A DNA stretch of 64,000 nucleotides from Agapetus fuscipes (GCA_951799405.1 OX637353.1:10912001-10976000), one strand, 5' to 3'. Counted from the stretch's first letter, positions 11,015 to 22,559 are shown. Translations and numbers: made by a program. The notes: generated from the sequence alone by a model not told the origin.

Positions 11015-13274
11015 TGCCGTCATATATTTGGTACATTTTCGATTTATGTGATCAAGGTGAAATCTATACAACGATTTATACTCGGAATACATCTCTTAGT
11101 TTTTATTGTAATTTAATTTTCATAAGAAAGTGGGTATAATTTTCGCTAGTTGGCGCCAATTTCTAAAGCTATAGTAAGTTGCTGTAAGGTAGTATGAACA
11201 TTTGTGACCGGTTTTTGATAAAGGTAGATAAATTTTTCAGCTAGCGAATAGAATTTTTGAAAATACAATCATGTTTTTTGTGCTAAACTCAAAATAATAA
11301 CCTTTTTAATTTTACAAGATCAGTACCAGTCAAGAAAATCATAAATCATTTCATTTGTATGTTTTTTTTTTCAAATTTTGGCAAGTACAAATAGAAATAG
11401 AATAAAATAGAGTATATACGTCATAGCCCAGTTGAAATAGTTGTACGAATTAAAAATAATTCTTGTAGAGTAAATTTTTCGTAATGGTTTTATAGAGCTT
11501 TTCAATTCCCCACCGATCCCCTGTGTACTAAAAATAATCAAGGTCACAAATATCATTTCTTGAATTTTTATCGTAAACGACCACGTCAAAAATTTTAGAT
11601 CATGAAATTGTGTACAAAAATTATACTAAAACCTTTTTCCTACAAATCACTATTTCTAAATTTAAAAATCAAATTCTATAAGATATTTATTTTATTTTAC
11701 TCATTAAAATATAACAAGCAGGTAGTTTGATGTAAATTATCGATGCTTCGAATGGTAATTTTGCTGAGCTATAAACGTAGTAGTTTTATTTATAAAATAT
11801 CTATAGATTTTAAAAGCAATTAAAAAAACACATCTAAATCACTTAAATTTTGATTTATTTGACTAGATATGGTACATCTAGCTTGAGCTAATAAATATAG
11901 TGGCTCAAAATCTGTATTCCAGCAAAACGCAATAACCTTACTTAGGAATTTAAAAAAAATCCAGCTTAACGAGCTTTCACTCTGGCGAGAGCAGCACAAG
12001 AGTAATCTGCGGTTTCATTTACTCCAAGGAGAACTGACCCTTTCAGCGGCTCTTTATTGCTGTGCGGCCAAGATAAATTTCCCGCTTTCAATCTCATAGA
12101 CGTTTACAATACACCACTTAACACTAAAACACCCGGGCAGCGCCGTGCCGTCGGTAGAGGCAACGGCAAACACACGTCCCACGGCCACTCCCATCCCCAT
12201 TAGGGACTGACTTTTTAATGTGTCTTCGCTGCCGAGTCCCGACTCTCCAGCTTTGAATCATCTCTCCGTAGAAATAAACATTGGGATAAAATGTATCCCG
12301 GTTTTCTTTGGCCTGAGTACTTTTTGATGTTTTTTTTTTTTTTTGCTTTTTGTCCACGTTTCAAAGCCCGAAGGTGTTATGTTTTTTACTTTTTTTTATC
12401 CTTCAAACAAGGATAAAAGGATTTAATATTGTATAATATAAAACACATATAATCTGAATTGTGAATTTGTGAATATAAATAAACATTGAAGATTAACGGT
12501 GGTCAGCATCGACGTCAACGTAGGTTGTGGGGAGTGCAAGTGTTTGAAAGATAAATTGACATTGAGTTTTTTTTTTTTACGAAACTGCTCCTCTCTAAAG
12601 TGGAATGAACAAAACGTCACTTTAAAAATAAGCACATTATTATCACTCATTTTCAATTAAAAAAAAAAAACATCAACTATTTATATCGTTACTACGCAAA
12701 GTTGGCAAAATATAACCGTTTTGATCTACACTTAACCAATTTCATGTTAATGGTAAACTATTATTATTTCACATACGTATTATTTTTTTTTAGATTTAAC
12801 ACAGAAATATTAAAATGCCCTACGCCACTGTCTTTCGCCGTCCGGCGATCGCCCGACGAGTTCGTTCAGCGAGTTGCTTCGAGCGACGAGCGAAGCGATC
12901 TCAGAAGCGGCAAATGACGCTCATTAAACGCAATTTGAGGCGACCCAATACCCCAAACTTTACAAGTAAACGTCTTCTCAAAAATACACAGAAACTAAAG
13001 AAGCACGCGTAGAGAAAATTTTACTTTCATACACTTACTGTGAAACGCTGCGGTTGAGTTTGTGAGTGAAGTTTTGATACTTGGGGTAGAGCGCGTAGTG
13101 CGGGAGCAACGCTAAAAGCGATTCCAAAAGCGATACGTAAACATTGTAATTTACGAAATTAAGTGCAGTTTTACTGTGGAAACATGACGCCCCCCTGCAA
13201 GCTATCGCTCGATATTCAACATTCTTGCACGACACGTTTTTACATCACTTTTGAATGAGAACACTTAAGCATGT
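11015..13274. other. Long stretch without a recognised gene
   Basis: Mostly AT-rich. Two more GC-rich blocks stand out: 11970-12310 and 12820-12930, the latter rich in CG (CGCCGTCCGGCGATCGCCCG). Bases 13020-13210 share pieces with 8220-8300 and 14020-14080. Short open frames are lysine-rich or low-complexity and match no family I know. Confidence 0.5.
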
Positions 13275-13309
13275 CGTTCAAGTGTGTTTATTTAATGTGG
13301 CATATAGAA

Positions 13310-13520
13310 TTCTGTACGGGAGATTCCCTACAGTTCAGAGACTCTATGGGTCCATGACACTTGTTGTAGTGCCGCAGAGGTGTTCGTGATGTGGCGGTCG
13401 ATGTCCTGATCCTTTGTAGCAGGGCTATTAGCTGCGTAATGTTGTGTTGTGTGTTGCGTTAGCTTTATTTTGAGACTCTGAAAAGAAGCGTCGATTGATA
13501 GATCAGCGCAGGCCACTTGC
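13310..13520 (+). repeat. Repeat D
   Basis: It matches 39957-40150 along most of its length: GGGAGATTC, GACACTTGTTGTAGTGCCGC and a run of GTGTTGCGTT-like units. Confidence 0.65.
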
Positions 13521-13788
13521 TTTCAAATATCAACAAAAGAGCCATCAGCAATGGACTTTTTTGTAGGTATTAATAATTGTTTGATCACGTTAAGTCACTT
13601 GACACTGGCGCTCCTGCTCTTTGCCAGGATATATGTACCATGCAGAAGAAAAAAAAACACATTATAACAGAGAGCTCTTGACATTATAAAATGACACACA
13701 TAGATTGCAACAAGAATAAGTAAATTAAGAAGCAAAACAATTTAAGTCCGAATTCAGCTTGCAACAGCATAGAAAAACTTTGCAATTA

Positions 13789-13943
13789 CACCCTTGTTTT
13801 AGGGAATGTCGGCAAAAATTGCAGGGTTAATGTTCATAAGGATTTTAATTTGTAAGGACACATGCATCATTTGTAATCGCAAACATGCACATCCATTTAA
13901 TTTTAATTTTAAATGTGACTATATTTTTGCAACTTAGAATATA
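13789..13943 (+). repeat. L3, diverged 3' part
   Basis: It keeps TTTTAGGGAATGTCGGC, GCAGGG and the TTTGCAACTTAGA end. Older than most copies here. Confidence 0.65.
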
Positions 13944-14186
13944 AATTATTACGAGCAAAAATGTCACGCAAAAGCAGTGGTCTGTTGAGGGATTAAAAGC
14001 CATTCTTAAACACTGTTATTTTCGAAAATTAAATGCAGTTTTACTTTGGGAATATAATGCACTGAAATGGTCGCCTTGTAAGGGGGCCCGCCCCGAGGGT
14101 TCTCGTTATTTTTAATGATTTTAATTACGCCACACTTGAATGTTTAGAACGTTCTCACGACGAATACCACAGTGGTCTTTGAGAAC

Positions 14187-14419
14187 TGTAATGTATAATT
14201 ATGATATGATTATTTAGAGTAGGTAATATCATATATAAGGTAATGTATTATTGTAATATAATATTATTAGAGATTATTATTGCTTCACTGGTCAGTCTGG
14301 TTTTGTCTCTCGCCTTGTAAACACTGAAATGGAATAATACATCACATTGAAACCAAGACTCATCTGTTCGTCTGATTGATATCCCCCATCCACAATAAAC
14401 ATCCCCAAAATACATCACA
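14187..14419 (+). repeat. 5' LTR
   Basis: 233 bp. A TATATAA box lies at 14232-14238, suited to a promoter, and AATAAA at 14394-14399, suited to 3' processing. No difference from the 3' LTR was seen. Confidence 0.95.
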
Positions 14420-14863
14420 GTGGCGCAGTCGGTAGGATAAAGAAGAACCATATAAAACGGGATAAAAAAATTTTTTTTGGAAGAAATAAAATAATATTGT
14501 TGCAAGAGCAACATGTGGGAATCTTCGAGAAGGAAGAAGGATCTGAAGACTGAGGATCACGAAGCCAGCTGAGGCGAGGTTGCTGCAGGGAGAACTGGAA
14601 GAAGTCTGAAGAGAAGGAGCGGTTTTCTTCAAGAGGAAGAGAACTCACGGAGCCAAGAGGAATCGCTGCAGGGAGTTACTGCAGCGGTTTTCTTTTCAAG
14701 AGGAGAGGATCCAACTGGGGCGGAGTGCTGCAGGGAGTACTGCAGGAGCTGGGAGCCTTGAGGGTCATTTTCCTGGAGGTGACTGCTGCAGGGAGTGGAA
14801 GCCACTTTCTGAGGGTCACGTAGGCGTTTCCTGGACTGTCGGACGCAGAAGCAGATAAGATTT
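14420..14863 (+). other. Retrotransposon leader with degenerate repeats
   Basis: A GA-rich leader with four copies of CTGCAGGGAG (about 14583, 14665, 14728, 14784) in a loosely repeated frame with GGTTTTCTT and AAGAGGA. A pyrimidine tract ending CCGTTTCAG just before the second ATG resembles a splice acceptor. Confidence 0.6.
14421..14438 (+). promoter_or_regulatory. Primer-binding site, tRNA-Ser type
   Basis: TGGCGCAGTCGGTAGGAT begins one base after the LTR. It is complementary to a tRNA 3' end of the form CGACTGCG plus CCA, as in insect tRNA-Ser. The tRNA assignment is from memory of acceptor stems. Confidence 0.8.
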
Positions 14864-17800
14864 TTGTTTTCTTTCTTTCTGCCGTTTCAGACTATGGAGG
14901 GAACACTGAGGAGTCTAAGTCCTTTTTGCCATAGGACTGGAGATTGGGATGTCTTCAGACTTCGGCTCGACCAAGTCCTCATTTTGTATGATGAGAAGTT
15001 TTTAACTGAAGAACGCAGAAGGGCTGTTCTATTATCGTCTCTCACCAGGGAGACTTTTCAGACGGTGTCTGATCTATGTTTTCCGAAAAAGATTTCGGAG
15101 GCAAAATTCGAGGAGTTGATTGATATTATTGGGGGTCATTGTGGGGTAAAAAAAAATATATTTGAGTATAGGGAGTCATTTTATTCATGTAAACAGCTCG
15201 AAACCGAGTCAATTAAGGATTATATAGCTAGATTGAAAAAAATTGCGGTAGACTGTAAATTTGAGAATAGATTGGAGGCAAATTTGAAGGATATATTTTT
15301 AATAGGTATCAGACAGAACAAAATAAAGCAGAGAATATTTTTAAAAGCAATGGAATTGAAATTATCTGAATGTGTAGAATTAGCGAGAACAATGGAACAT
15401 TTGTGTGGTCAAAACAATTCAGAAAGTATAAATTTAATGAGTTCGTGTAATTCGAGGGATTCCACAGAAACTCGGAAGTCAAGGGATAGACAGCGAAATT
15501 CTGAAATCAAGCGAAATAATTCAAATGATAGTAAGAAATCTATTTTTAGACATGCAAGTATTTCAAGTGATAGGAATAATAATTATAAATGCTTTAACTG
15601 TGGTAAATTCGGTCATAAACAAAATGCATGCAAGTTTTTAAATAAAAATAATAATAATATTAAATGCTTTAAATGTAACAAATCTGGTCATTATGCAAAT
15701 AAATGCAAGTTTCGAAGAATAAATACAATAATGGCCATTAATGAGATGGATGGTCCCATTTTTTTAAACGTAAAGGTAAATGATACAGATCTAAAAATGA
15801 TTTTAGATACGGGTTCTGGGGTGACTATTATTCCTTGGCACATATTTAATGAACATTTTTCAAATATTAAGTTAGAACATTGTGATTTGAAATTATCAAG
15901 CTATGATGGTACTCAACTACAAGTAAAAGGTCGTAAGTACATGAGAGTAGAATATCAAGGAAGTAAAGAGTACATAGAAATAATTGTTGTATATAAAGGG
16001 TCGTCTTCTTTATTAGGTCGGAATTTTTTGAATACTTTTAAAATAAATTCATTCAATGTTAGCGATAATATTTATTCAGTAGGAAATAATAATACGAATT
16101 ATAATGCAGATTTTTTTTCTAGTATGAGAAAAAAATATCCAGCTGTTTTTGAGAGTAAAGCAGGTACTTTTAAAAATTTTGAAGCGGAGATAGAAGTTAT
16201 AAAAGACTTTAAGGCAAAATTTGTTAACCCGAGGCCAATTCCTTTTAATTTGAGAATAAGGGTAGAAAAAGAAATAGATCGCATGTTACAAGAAGGTATT
16301 ATTGAGAAAGTAGAGACTAGTGAAATGGCAAGTCCAATAGTGATTGTGAAAAAAAAAAATGATGAAATCAGAATATGTGCCGATTTTAAAAATACTTTGA
16401 ATCCAATGTTAAAAAAAATAAAGTACCCGTTACCTAGAGTAGAAGATTTAATAAATAGAGTAAATGGAGCAAAATTTTATGCAAAATTAGATTTGAGAAA
16501 TGCTTTTTCTCAAATTAGGTTGTCGGAGGAGTCGAGAAATCTTTGTGTGATTTCGTCACCATTTGGGTTATTTAGGTACAAGGTACTTCCTTTTGGTCTC
16601 ACGACGTCACCAGCGATATTTAGCAGAGCTTTATATTCGGCAATTCAAGGGTTGGATGCGATAGCATTTATGGATGATTTGTTAATTTATGGGAATACAT
16701 TGCAAGAATTGGAGAAGGCAACGGAAGAGGTAATTAAGCGTTTAGAACGTAGTGGATTTAGTGTTAATTTACAAAAATGTGAATTTGGGTTGACAGAAGT
16801 TGAATATTTGGGATTTCAAATATCGAGGGATGGTGTGAAACCACTTCAACATAAAGTTGAAGCTATAAAAAACTTGAAAACTCCAAGTGACATATCGGAG
16901 GTACGCTCTTTTTTAGGTGCAATAAATTATTATAGAATTTTTATAAGAGATTTAGCTAGCGTTTTGCAGCCGTTGTACAAACTATTAGAAAAAGGAGCAA
17001 AATTTAGCTGGACAAAAGAATGTCAATTAGCTTTCGATAAAGTAAAAGCTATTTTAGTCTCCGATAGGATTCTGGTACATTATAATCCAGAGTTACCGGT
17101 GAAGGTAATTACTGACGCAAGTGACCAAGGTCTATCGGCGATAATTTGTCATCAATACGAGAACGGATTAGAAAGACCAATTGCGTATGCGAGTAGAACT
17201 TTGTCGAATACAGAGAAAAAATATTCTATTTTAGATAAAGAGGCATGTGCTATTATATTCGCATTAAAAAAGTTTTTTCAATATATTTATGGGAGGCAGT
17301 TTATTCTAGTTTGCGACAACAAGCCATTGGTTCACATTTTGGGTGAACATAAAAACATACCTATACTGGCAGCTAATAGATTACAAAGATATGCATTAAT
17401 TTTGCAAGGATTTGATTATACTATTGAATATGTTCCGTCAAAGGATAATAAAGCAGATTTTTTGTCGAGGTTACCAATGAGTAGTACGGATAATGAGGGG
17501 GAAGATAATATTGAGATCATAAATGAGATAAACATTGAGGATGTTGAAGGAGAATTTTTAAACTGTATTGCAGTAGAAACAAATTTAAATGTAGAATGCA
17601 TCAAGAAAGCATCTCGTAATGACAAGGTCATTTGTGAGATAAAGGAGTATTTAAAAACAGGGTGGCCAAATAAATCCAAAATGACAAATGGATTGGTAAA
17701 ATGGTGGTTTTTAAGAGAAAAGTTAAGCGAATCAAATGATTGTTTATTTTATGAAAACAGATTGGTAATACCATTGGCATTAAGGGAAGATATTTTGAAG

Positions 17801-18880
17801 TTTATTCACAAATCTCACATGGGAATTGTAAAAACGAAAACTTTGGCTAGAAATTATTTTTTTTGGTTAGGGATGAATACAGAAATTGAGAAAACAGTGA
17901 GAGAATGTACACAATGTGCAAGAAATATGGGATCTCCAGATAAAGTCGAGTTGAAAAGTTGGCCGGTAGAACAACATATTTGGAAAAGGATACATTTAGA
18001 TTTTTTCGGGCCGCTAGCAGGAAAATATTTTTTAGTCGTAGTAGACGCAGCATCAAATTGGATAGATGCTGTAAAAGTTGATAAAATTGATGCAAGGCAT
18101 ACAATTAGAGAGTTGAAGAGAATATTTTCAGTGTTAGGTATTCCAAGTTGCATTGTAACGGATAATGGTACGGCATTTACATCAGTAGATTTTCAAAGGT
18201 TTTGCAAAAATTTAAATATTAAGCATTTAACTTCAGCAGTAAATCACCCAGCGTCAAACGGTTTGGCGGAGAATACGGTAAAAACAACAAAAAGTTTTTT
18301 AAAAAAAATTATGAAAAATGGTATGTTTCCTAACGATTATGAAGATAAGCTTTTGGAATTTTTAGTAGATCATAGAAATGCACCATCATTAGCAACAGGG
18401 ATGGAGCCGAGCGTGCTTATGATAGGTAGAAAAATAAGATCCATTTTTGATACAGTAGTGCCTGGGGAGAAATCATTTAAAAAGACGGGGAGAAAGGTAT
18501 GTGTTTTTAAAAAGAGAAATCAGGAAAATCAACAAAGGAATTACAGGGGAAGAAAGATTAAAGGACTATTCAGAATTGGACAAAAGGTAATGACTAAGGA
18601 TTTCAGAAATGTAGGGAAGTGGGTTCCATGCATTATATTTAAAACATTGGGAAACAGGATTTACTTGGTAAAAGCTGGAAATCAGATTTGGAAAAGACAT
18701 CATGATCAGATTTCCGGAAGAAAGGTGTCTTGGGAGGATGAGTCTGACAATGACCTGGGGTTGGGTCAGCTGTTGGATGAGGCAGGACAGATCTCTAATG
18801 ACTCGGGTGTTTCCAGGTTCCAACCATGGTCGGAGCGCCTGCGTCCGAGGGGGGAGAACCGCCTGCGGTACCCAAGATGA
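14864..18880 (+). CDS. Gag-Pol polyprotein, Ty3/gypsy type
   Basis: One 1338-residue frame encodes the whole polyprotein. Gag ends with two CCHC zinc knuckles, CFNCGKFGHKQNAC (from residue 243) and CFKCNKSGHYANKC (from 268), which bind element RNA. The aspartic protease site is LDTGSG near 314. Reverse transcriptase has the FMDD box at 602-605. RNase H begins around TDASDQGLSA (Asp 751). Integrase has an HHCC zinc region (from His 982, KSHMG...CTQC) and catalytic D1046, D1100 and E1136, a D,D(35)E spacing. The C-terminus has a KRHHDQ motif typical of gypsy integrases. The likelier start is the ATG at 14894 (MEGTLRS), since the residues before it look like leader. Fusion of gag and pol without a frameshift is a known variant. 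Typical gypsy elements are similar in size. Confidence 0.96.
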   Translation: MFSFFLPFQTMEGTLRSLSPFCHRTGDWDVFRLRLDQVLILYDEKFLTEERRRAVLLSSLTRETFQTVSDLCFPKKISEAKFEELIDIIGGHCGVKKNIFEYRESFYSCKQLETESIKDYIARLKKIAVDCKFENRLEANLKDIFLIGIRQNKIKQRIFLKAMELKLSECVELARTMEHLCGQNNSESINLMSSCNSRDSTETRKSRDRQRNSEIKRNNSNDSKKSIFRHASISSDRNNNYKCFNCGKFGHKQNACKFLNKNNNNIKCFKCNKSGHYANKCKFRRINTIMAINEMDGPIFLNVKVNDTDLKMILDTGSGVTIIPWHIFNEHFSNIKLEHCDLKLSSYDGTQLQVKGRKYMRVEYQGSKEYIEIIVVYKGSSSLLGRNFLNTFKINSFNVSDNIYSVGNNNTNYNADFFSSMRKKYPAVFESKAGTFKNFEAEIEVIKDFKAKFVNPRPIPFNLRIRVEKEIDRMLQEGIIEKVETSEMASPIVIVKKKNDEIRICADFKNTLNPMLKKIKYPLPRVEDLINRVNGAKFYAKLDLRNAFSQIRLSEESRNLCVISSPFGLFRYKVLPFGLTTSPAIFSRALYSAIQGLDAIAFMDDLLIYGNTLQELEKATEEVIKRLERSGFSVNLQKCEFGLTEVEYLGFQISRDGVKPLQHKVEAIKNLKTPSDISEVRSFLGAINYYRIFIRDLASVLQPLYKLLEKGAKFSWTKECQLAFDKVKAILVSDRILVHYNPELPVKVITDASDQGLSAIICHQYENGLERPIAYASRTLSNTEKKYSILDKEACAIIFALKKFFQYIYGRQFILVCDNKPLVHILGEHKNIPILAANRLQRYALILQGFDYTIEYVPSKDNKADFLSRLPMSSTDNEGEDNIEIINEINIEDVEGEFLNCIAVETNLNVECIKKASRNDKVICEIKEYLKTGWPNKSKMTNGLVKWWFLREKLSESNDCLFYENRLVIPLALREDILKFIHKSHMGIVKTKTLARNYFFWLGMNTEIEKTVRECTQCARNMGSPDKVELKSWPVEQHIWKRIHLDFFGPLAGKYFLVVVDAASNWIDAVKVDKIDARHTIRELKRIFSVLGIPSCIVTDNGTAFTSVDFQRFCKNLNIKHLTSAVNHPASNGLAENTVKTTKSFLKKIMKNGMFPNDYEDKLLEFLVDHRNAPSLATGMEPSVLMIGRKIRSIFDTVVPGEKSFKKTGRKVCVFKKRNQENQQRNYRGRKIKGLFRIGQKVMTKDFRNVGKWVPCIIFKTLGNRIYLVKAGNQIWKRHHDQISGRKVSWEDESDNDLGLGQLLDEAGQISNDSGVSRFQPWSERLRPRGENRLRYPR

Positions 18881-18980
18881 AAGAAGATGAAATTGTATAA
18901 GATATAATTTTTATTGATATAATATGTTATAATGATAAGTATGATAAGTATGATATAATGTAATGTAGATTCGTCATTTA

Positions 18981-18990
18981 GTGAGGGAGG
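18981..18990 (+). promoter_or_regulatory. Polypurine tract
   Basis: GTGAGGGAGG abuts the 3' LTR and would prime plus-strand DNA synthesis. Confidence 0.85.
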
Positions 18991-19223
18991 TGTAATGTAT
19001 AATTATGATATGATTATTTAGAGTAGGTAATATCATATATAAGGTAATGTATTATTGTAATATAATATTATTAGAGATTATTATTGCTTCACTGGTCAGT
19101 CTGGTTTTGTCTCTCGCCTTGTAAACACTGAAATGGAATAATACATCACATTGAAACCAAGACTCATCTGTTCGTCTGATTGATATCCCCCATCCACAAT
19201 AAACATCCCCAAAATACATCACA
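18991..19223 (+). repeat. 3' LTR
   Basis: 233 bp, same sequence as the 5' LTR by eye. AATAAA is at 19198-19203. AGAAC follows. Confidence 0.95.
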
Positions 19224-19394
19224 AGAACAAATTAGCAAGAGATGTATTCGTTTAATTGTTTTTAAACATTTCAAAAATATTTGTTCTAATTCAAAATATT
19301 TTTTCCAAAATGTACATTTTAATATATGTTTTCCATATTATGAACAAACTATAAGTTGTAATCAAATGAAATGAAAAAAATACTGCGGACAATT

Positions 19395-19830
19395 TCCTCT
19401 TCATCCTAAGCGTTTCTCAGTCTACTCTTGGACGTCACCTCCTCCAATCCTTTACATCTCTTTCTATCGGCTGCTGTGTTCAGCCATCCTCTGCCTGCAG
19501 TCCTCTGTTGGGGTCTCTGCGCTCCCCATTAAGACATCCTGGGTTTCCACTGGACGATCCTTTTCGGCCACCTGTCATGGTCCTGCCTTGTGACGTGAAC
19601 AGCCTAGCACCACTTTAAGCAGGCCACTCATTGTAATATGACATCAGTGACACCAGTGCGCCTTCGGATCTCTTGGTTTGGAACCCTGTCTCTGCTATAC
19701 TGAGTGAGCCCTTTTGTTTTCAAGCCATAAGTGGATACTGGAAGCACGCATGACTCAAAGACCCTACGTTTCAGGTTAACTGGCATTTTCGTGAACAATT
19801 TCACATAAAACATTTGACGAGTCACCATTT
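19395..19830 (-). pseudogene. LINE-B ORF 3' fragment, decayed
   Basis: On the minus strand the translation begins with residues such as KRRVFESCVLPVSTYG, the region after RT in RTE-like LINEs. It continues, after frameshifts and stops, into segments readable as IVQWKPRMS, RPQQR, GWLNTAADR and GLEEV. Related pieces are at 36341-36667 and 59098-59270. It cannot make a working protein. Confidence 0.75.
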
Positions 19831-19899
19831 TTTTTTACAATGCACCAACCTATTTTGCCTTGGCAGAAACAGGTATAACATTATCAATAAATAATAATA

Positions 19900-20055
19900 A
19901 AATTTCATTTCTTGTAGAGTAAACCTTGCCGTTTTTTTTTTTTTTGCTTTGAAATAAACACCGAAACGGAAAATCATTTCTGACACCCTCGGTGGTATTC
20001 AACCGGAGCTCTATGCATGGAACGCAAGCACTCTACCAACCGATCTATAGACCGT
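19900..20055 (-). repeat. SINE-T1, head and part of body
   Basis: It runs in reverse from TTTCTTGTAGAGTAAACC through ACACCGAAACGG to the tRNA-like head, which has mutations in its B-box region. Confidence 0.75.
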
Positions 20056-21732
20056 CAGATCTCAACTTAATACAGTTAAATACAAAAACTACTTAATAAA
20101 CATCTCATTAACATTCATTACATCCACAATATTGCATTTTTCTAATCATAATCATTTTCATGCTCCATAGAATTTCAAATGGCGACTCGTAATTGGTTAT
20201 TCAATTCAGAAATTAATGTATTTAACATCAGTCATAATTATCTGCAATCTCTACTCCGAGTATAAAACATTTCGTTAATCTCGATTCGATTGCGTAAATC
20301 GAAAATGTATTGAATGTACGACGGCACTCCTAATGATTGATTTGGTTTTAATACATTTTTTTTTATTTACGCAATCGAGGTGAGTTCACGCAATATTTTG
20401 TACTTGGAGTACTGGTCTATAATTGACTCATTAGCGTACCGTAATATTTCATTTCATTCCCGATAGACTGTGCGGCATGCATGCTCTAATGGGCGGAACT
20501 GAACCAGATTTTATGATATGAAATTGACATTAGGCACTTAGACTAAGGTCGCATTAAAAGTTTATAGAATCATGATAATAAAATTGTTGGGTTTTAGGGT
20601 TAAATGGACTATATGTTGGTTTATATCCTTCCACAGATGGTTCAACCACTAGGATTCTTTCTATTCCCCAAGGGGCGGGTTTCTGGTTACGCCAACAGAA
20701 TCAAAAAGTAACTGCAGGGACTTACCTGGAGCTTCTCTGGTTCCTGAAGGCGAATCCAGGGTTGGCGCTGCGAGTAGTTTCCTTCTTTCGGTGGTGCGGT
20801 GGTAACCATTGCGCGATGAAACGAGATGCGATGTAGAGTTAGCGAGAGGTCAAACGATATCGACCTCCGGCGGCGATTAACAATCTCTAACTCTGGCGTC
20901 GATGCAGAACTACCTAAAGGTCGACCAATATCGACCTTCGGCGGCGACTATCTGGGTCTAACTGATGTACTCGGCCAAATGCACTATGCAGGGTGGCCAA
21001 CGTACATGCTTGTAAATCCCCGAAATTAACAAAATGATTAATTGGCACAATCAAAAATCACACTTTAGTTTTTAGACTAACAGGTTGGAACGGAACACAT
21101 ATAATACAAAAACCCCCCTCGTTTCAGGGAAATGCAACAGAAGATTAGAGGTTATTTTGATTTGAATTTAAAAAAAATATATTTGTGAAGAGGAATGCAA
21201 TTCACCAAGCTACTCTGCCTGGGCAGAAACAGGTATTAATATCATCAATTCTTAATTCATTATTGTTTATTTTAATGAATTATGAATTAATAATAACCCA
21301 ATTACATCTGTTCAACCAGGGTCAAAGTTATGGTCAAATGACCCAAGCGGGGATCGACCAACGTATTCCATTCTAAACACGCTAGAACGATCGGCCCCCT
21401 TGGCCCCCTCAGCCATAACACCGACAGGATTTAGGATTTTCTATCGTAAACGCACATGCAACATGAACAAATACAAGTGTGTGTTTGTGGATATGCAAAT
21501 TCAGAGGATATTTGTTTGTTTTTTTTAATTTGTAAAGATTACACAACCCTGCTAATTGCATATTTTTTAAATTTTCAAATCGATTGATAAAAATTCTTAT
21601 GTCTAGTTTTCCATCGCGAACTTGTCAATAACCTCTTGGAACTATGATAAATAATAATTCGGTGAATTTAATATCGGATTTTGACCAGGCCACAATAATT
21701 AAGTAAATCACATCAATCTTTCAATTTTCTTT
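20056..21732. other. Non-coding stretch with a 71-bp tandem duplication
   Basis: No gene recognised. It contains SINE-T1-like scraps near 20670 and the duplication at 20829-20970. Bases 21205-21245 (GGGCAGAAACAGGTATTAAT) echo 19862-19885. The rest is AT-rich. Confidence 0.5.
20829..20970 (+). repeat. Two 71-bp direct repeats, GC-rich
   Basis: CGACCTCCGGCGGCGA at 20861 recurs as CGACCTTCGGCGGCGA at 20932, with matching flanks on both sides. Confidence 0.7.
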
Positions 21733-21988
21733 TTAATCTAATCTATTCTAAATCTAAGCTGCAAAGATATGTATCATTTGAGATTCATATTAAATGCATT
21801 TCCACAAGCACACACGCATAATTTCGCGCTCATACATGCCGTATGTGGGCCTACAATATAAAAAAAAACAATCTCAAATGAACATAAGCCCTGCAACTCT
21901 TGCCGACCTTTCCTGAAACAGGGGTGACATTGGTAAAGTGAACTATCTTTTTACAGTATGGGTGGTCAACCTCATACCAATCAGTCAA
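21733..21988 (-). repeat. L3 repeat, full length
   Basis: The tail is AATCTAATCTATTCTAAATC in reverse; the element ends near CATACCAATCAGTCAA. Confidence 0.85.
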
Positions 21989-22559
21989 TGTAAAAAAAAT
22001 ACATTCACTGCTTCTTTAGAGAGTTATATTATAAATTAGAAAATTTCCTCGAGTTACTCATTTACATCTGTGCACCTATAAAAGATTGTTTGGACGAACA
22101 GCAATTGTTTTAAATCAAATAGTTTCATGTTAATTTTTACTTGACTGATTTTTTAAGAGATATATCATTTCACATGCCCGGCATATCTGTAAACTTTCAG
22201 TGCGACCCGCGTGGCTAATGCTGCAATCCGTTGCATTTACAAAACGCAGCCGGCTAGCATTTCGCGGCTGCCTGACGGCCACTCTCGTCTCATTAGGCAA
22301 AAGTGCAACGCGAGTACAGCCAGCAAACGTTACACATTTTAACATTATTACGTCCTACTAGCTACGTAGCTCTAATAGCTTCCTACTCGATGTCGAAACA
22401 CAGCAGTACCTAATGGTTTCTCGGAATAGGTTGATGCTCAGTCTAGGAAAACTAAATATCAACTACATTTATTAATGTCATTTCTTCAATATCAACATCC
22501 TATTTACTTATAAGCGCTACTAAGCAACATTTCGCTCCCCCAGTTCTTGTTTATCGTAT
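21989..22559. other. Spacer with a CG-containing block
   Basis: Bases 22190-22340 are richer in GC and CG than the surroundings and are not one of the named repeats. A 71-codon minus frame covers it, but no domain is recognisable. Confidence 0.4.

Larger units (their letters stand above)
14187..19223 (+). mobile_element. Complete Ty3/gypsy-type LTR retrotransposon
   Basis: The element is 5037 bp. It has 5' LTR, primer-binding site, leader, one gag-pol ORF, polypurine tract and 3' LTR in the standard order. Both LTRs start TGTAATG and end CATCACA (TG...CA rule). A 5-bp target duplication, AGAAC, lies at 14182-14186 and 19224-19228. The LTRs look identical by eye across 233 bp and the ORF is uninterrupted. 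Together these indicate a recent insertion that may still be competent. There is no envelope ORF. The tRNA-Ser-like primer site recalls the Drosophila 17.6/297 lineage, but the exact lineage is not settled here. Confidence 0.95.

Noticed and set aside
17847..18153. Minus-strand frames inside gag-pol
   Set aside because: They are shadows of the integrase-coding region without any domain.
14864..18880. An endogenous retrovirus with an envelope gene
   Set aside because: No open frame remains between the end of gag-pol (18880) and the polypurine tract at 18981, so there is no envelope. It is a plain LTR retrotransposon.
22130..22345. A small CG-rich gene or the LMO first exon
   Set aside because: No splice signals, ATG context or similarity that would join it to LMO; kept only as a GC-rich block.
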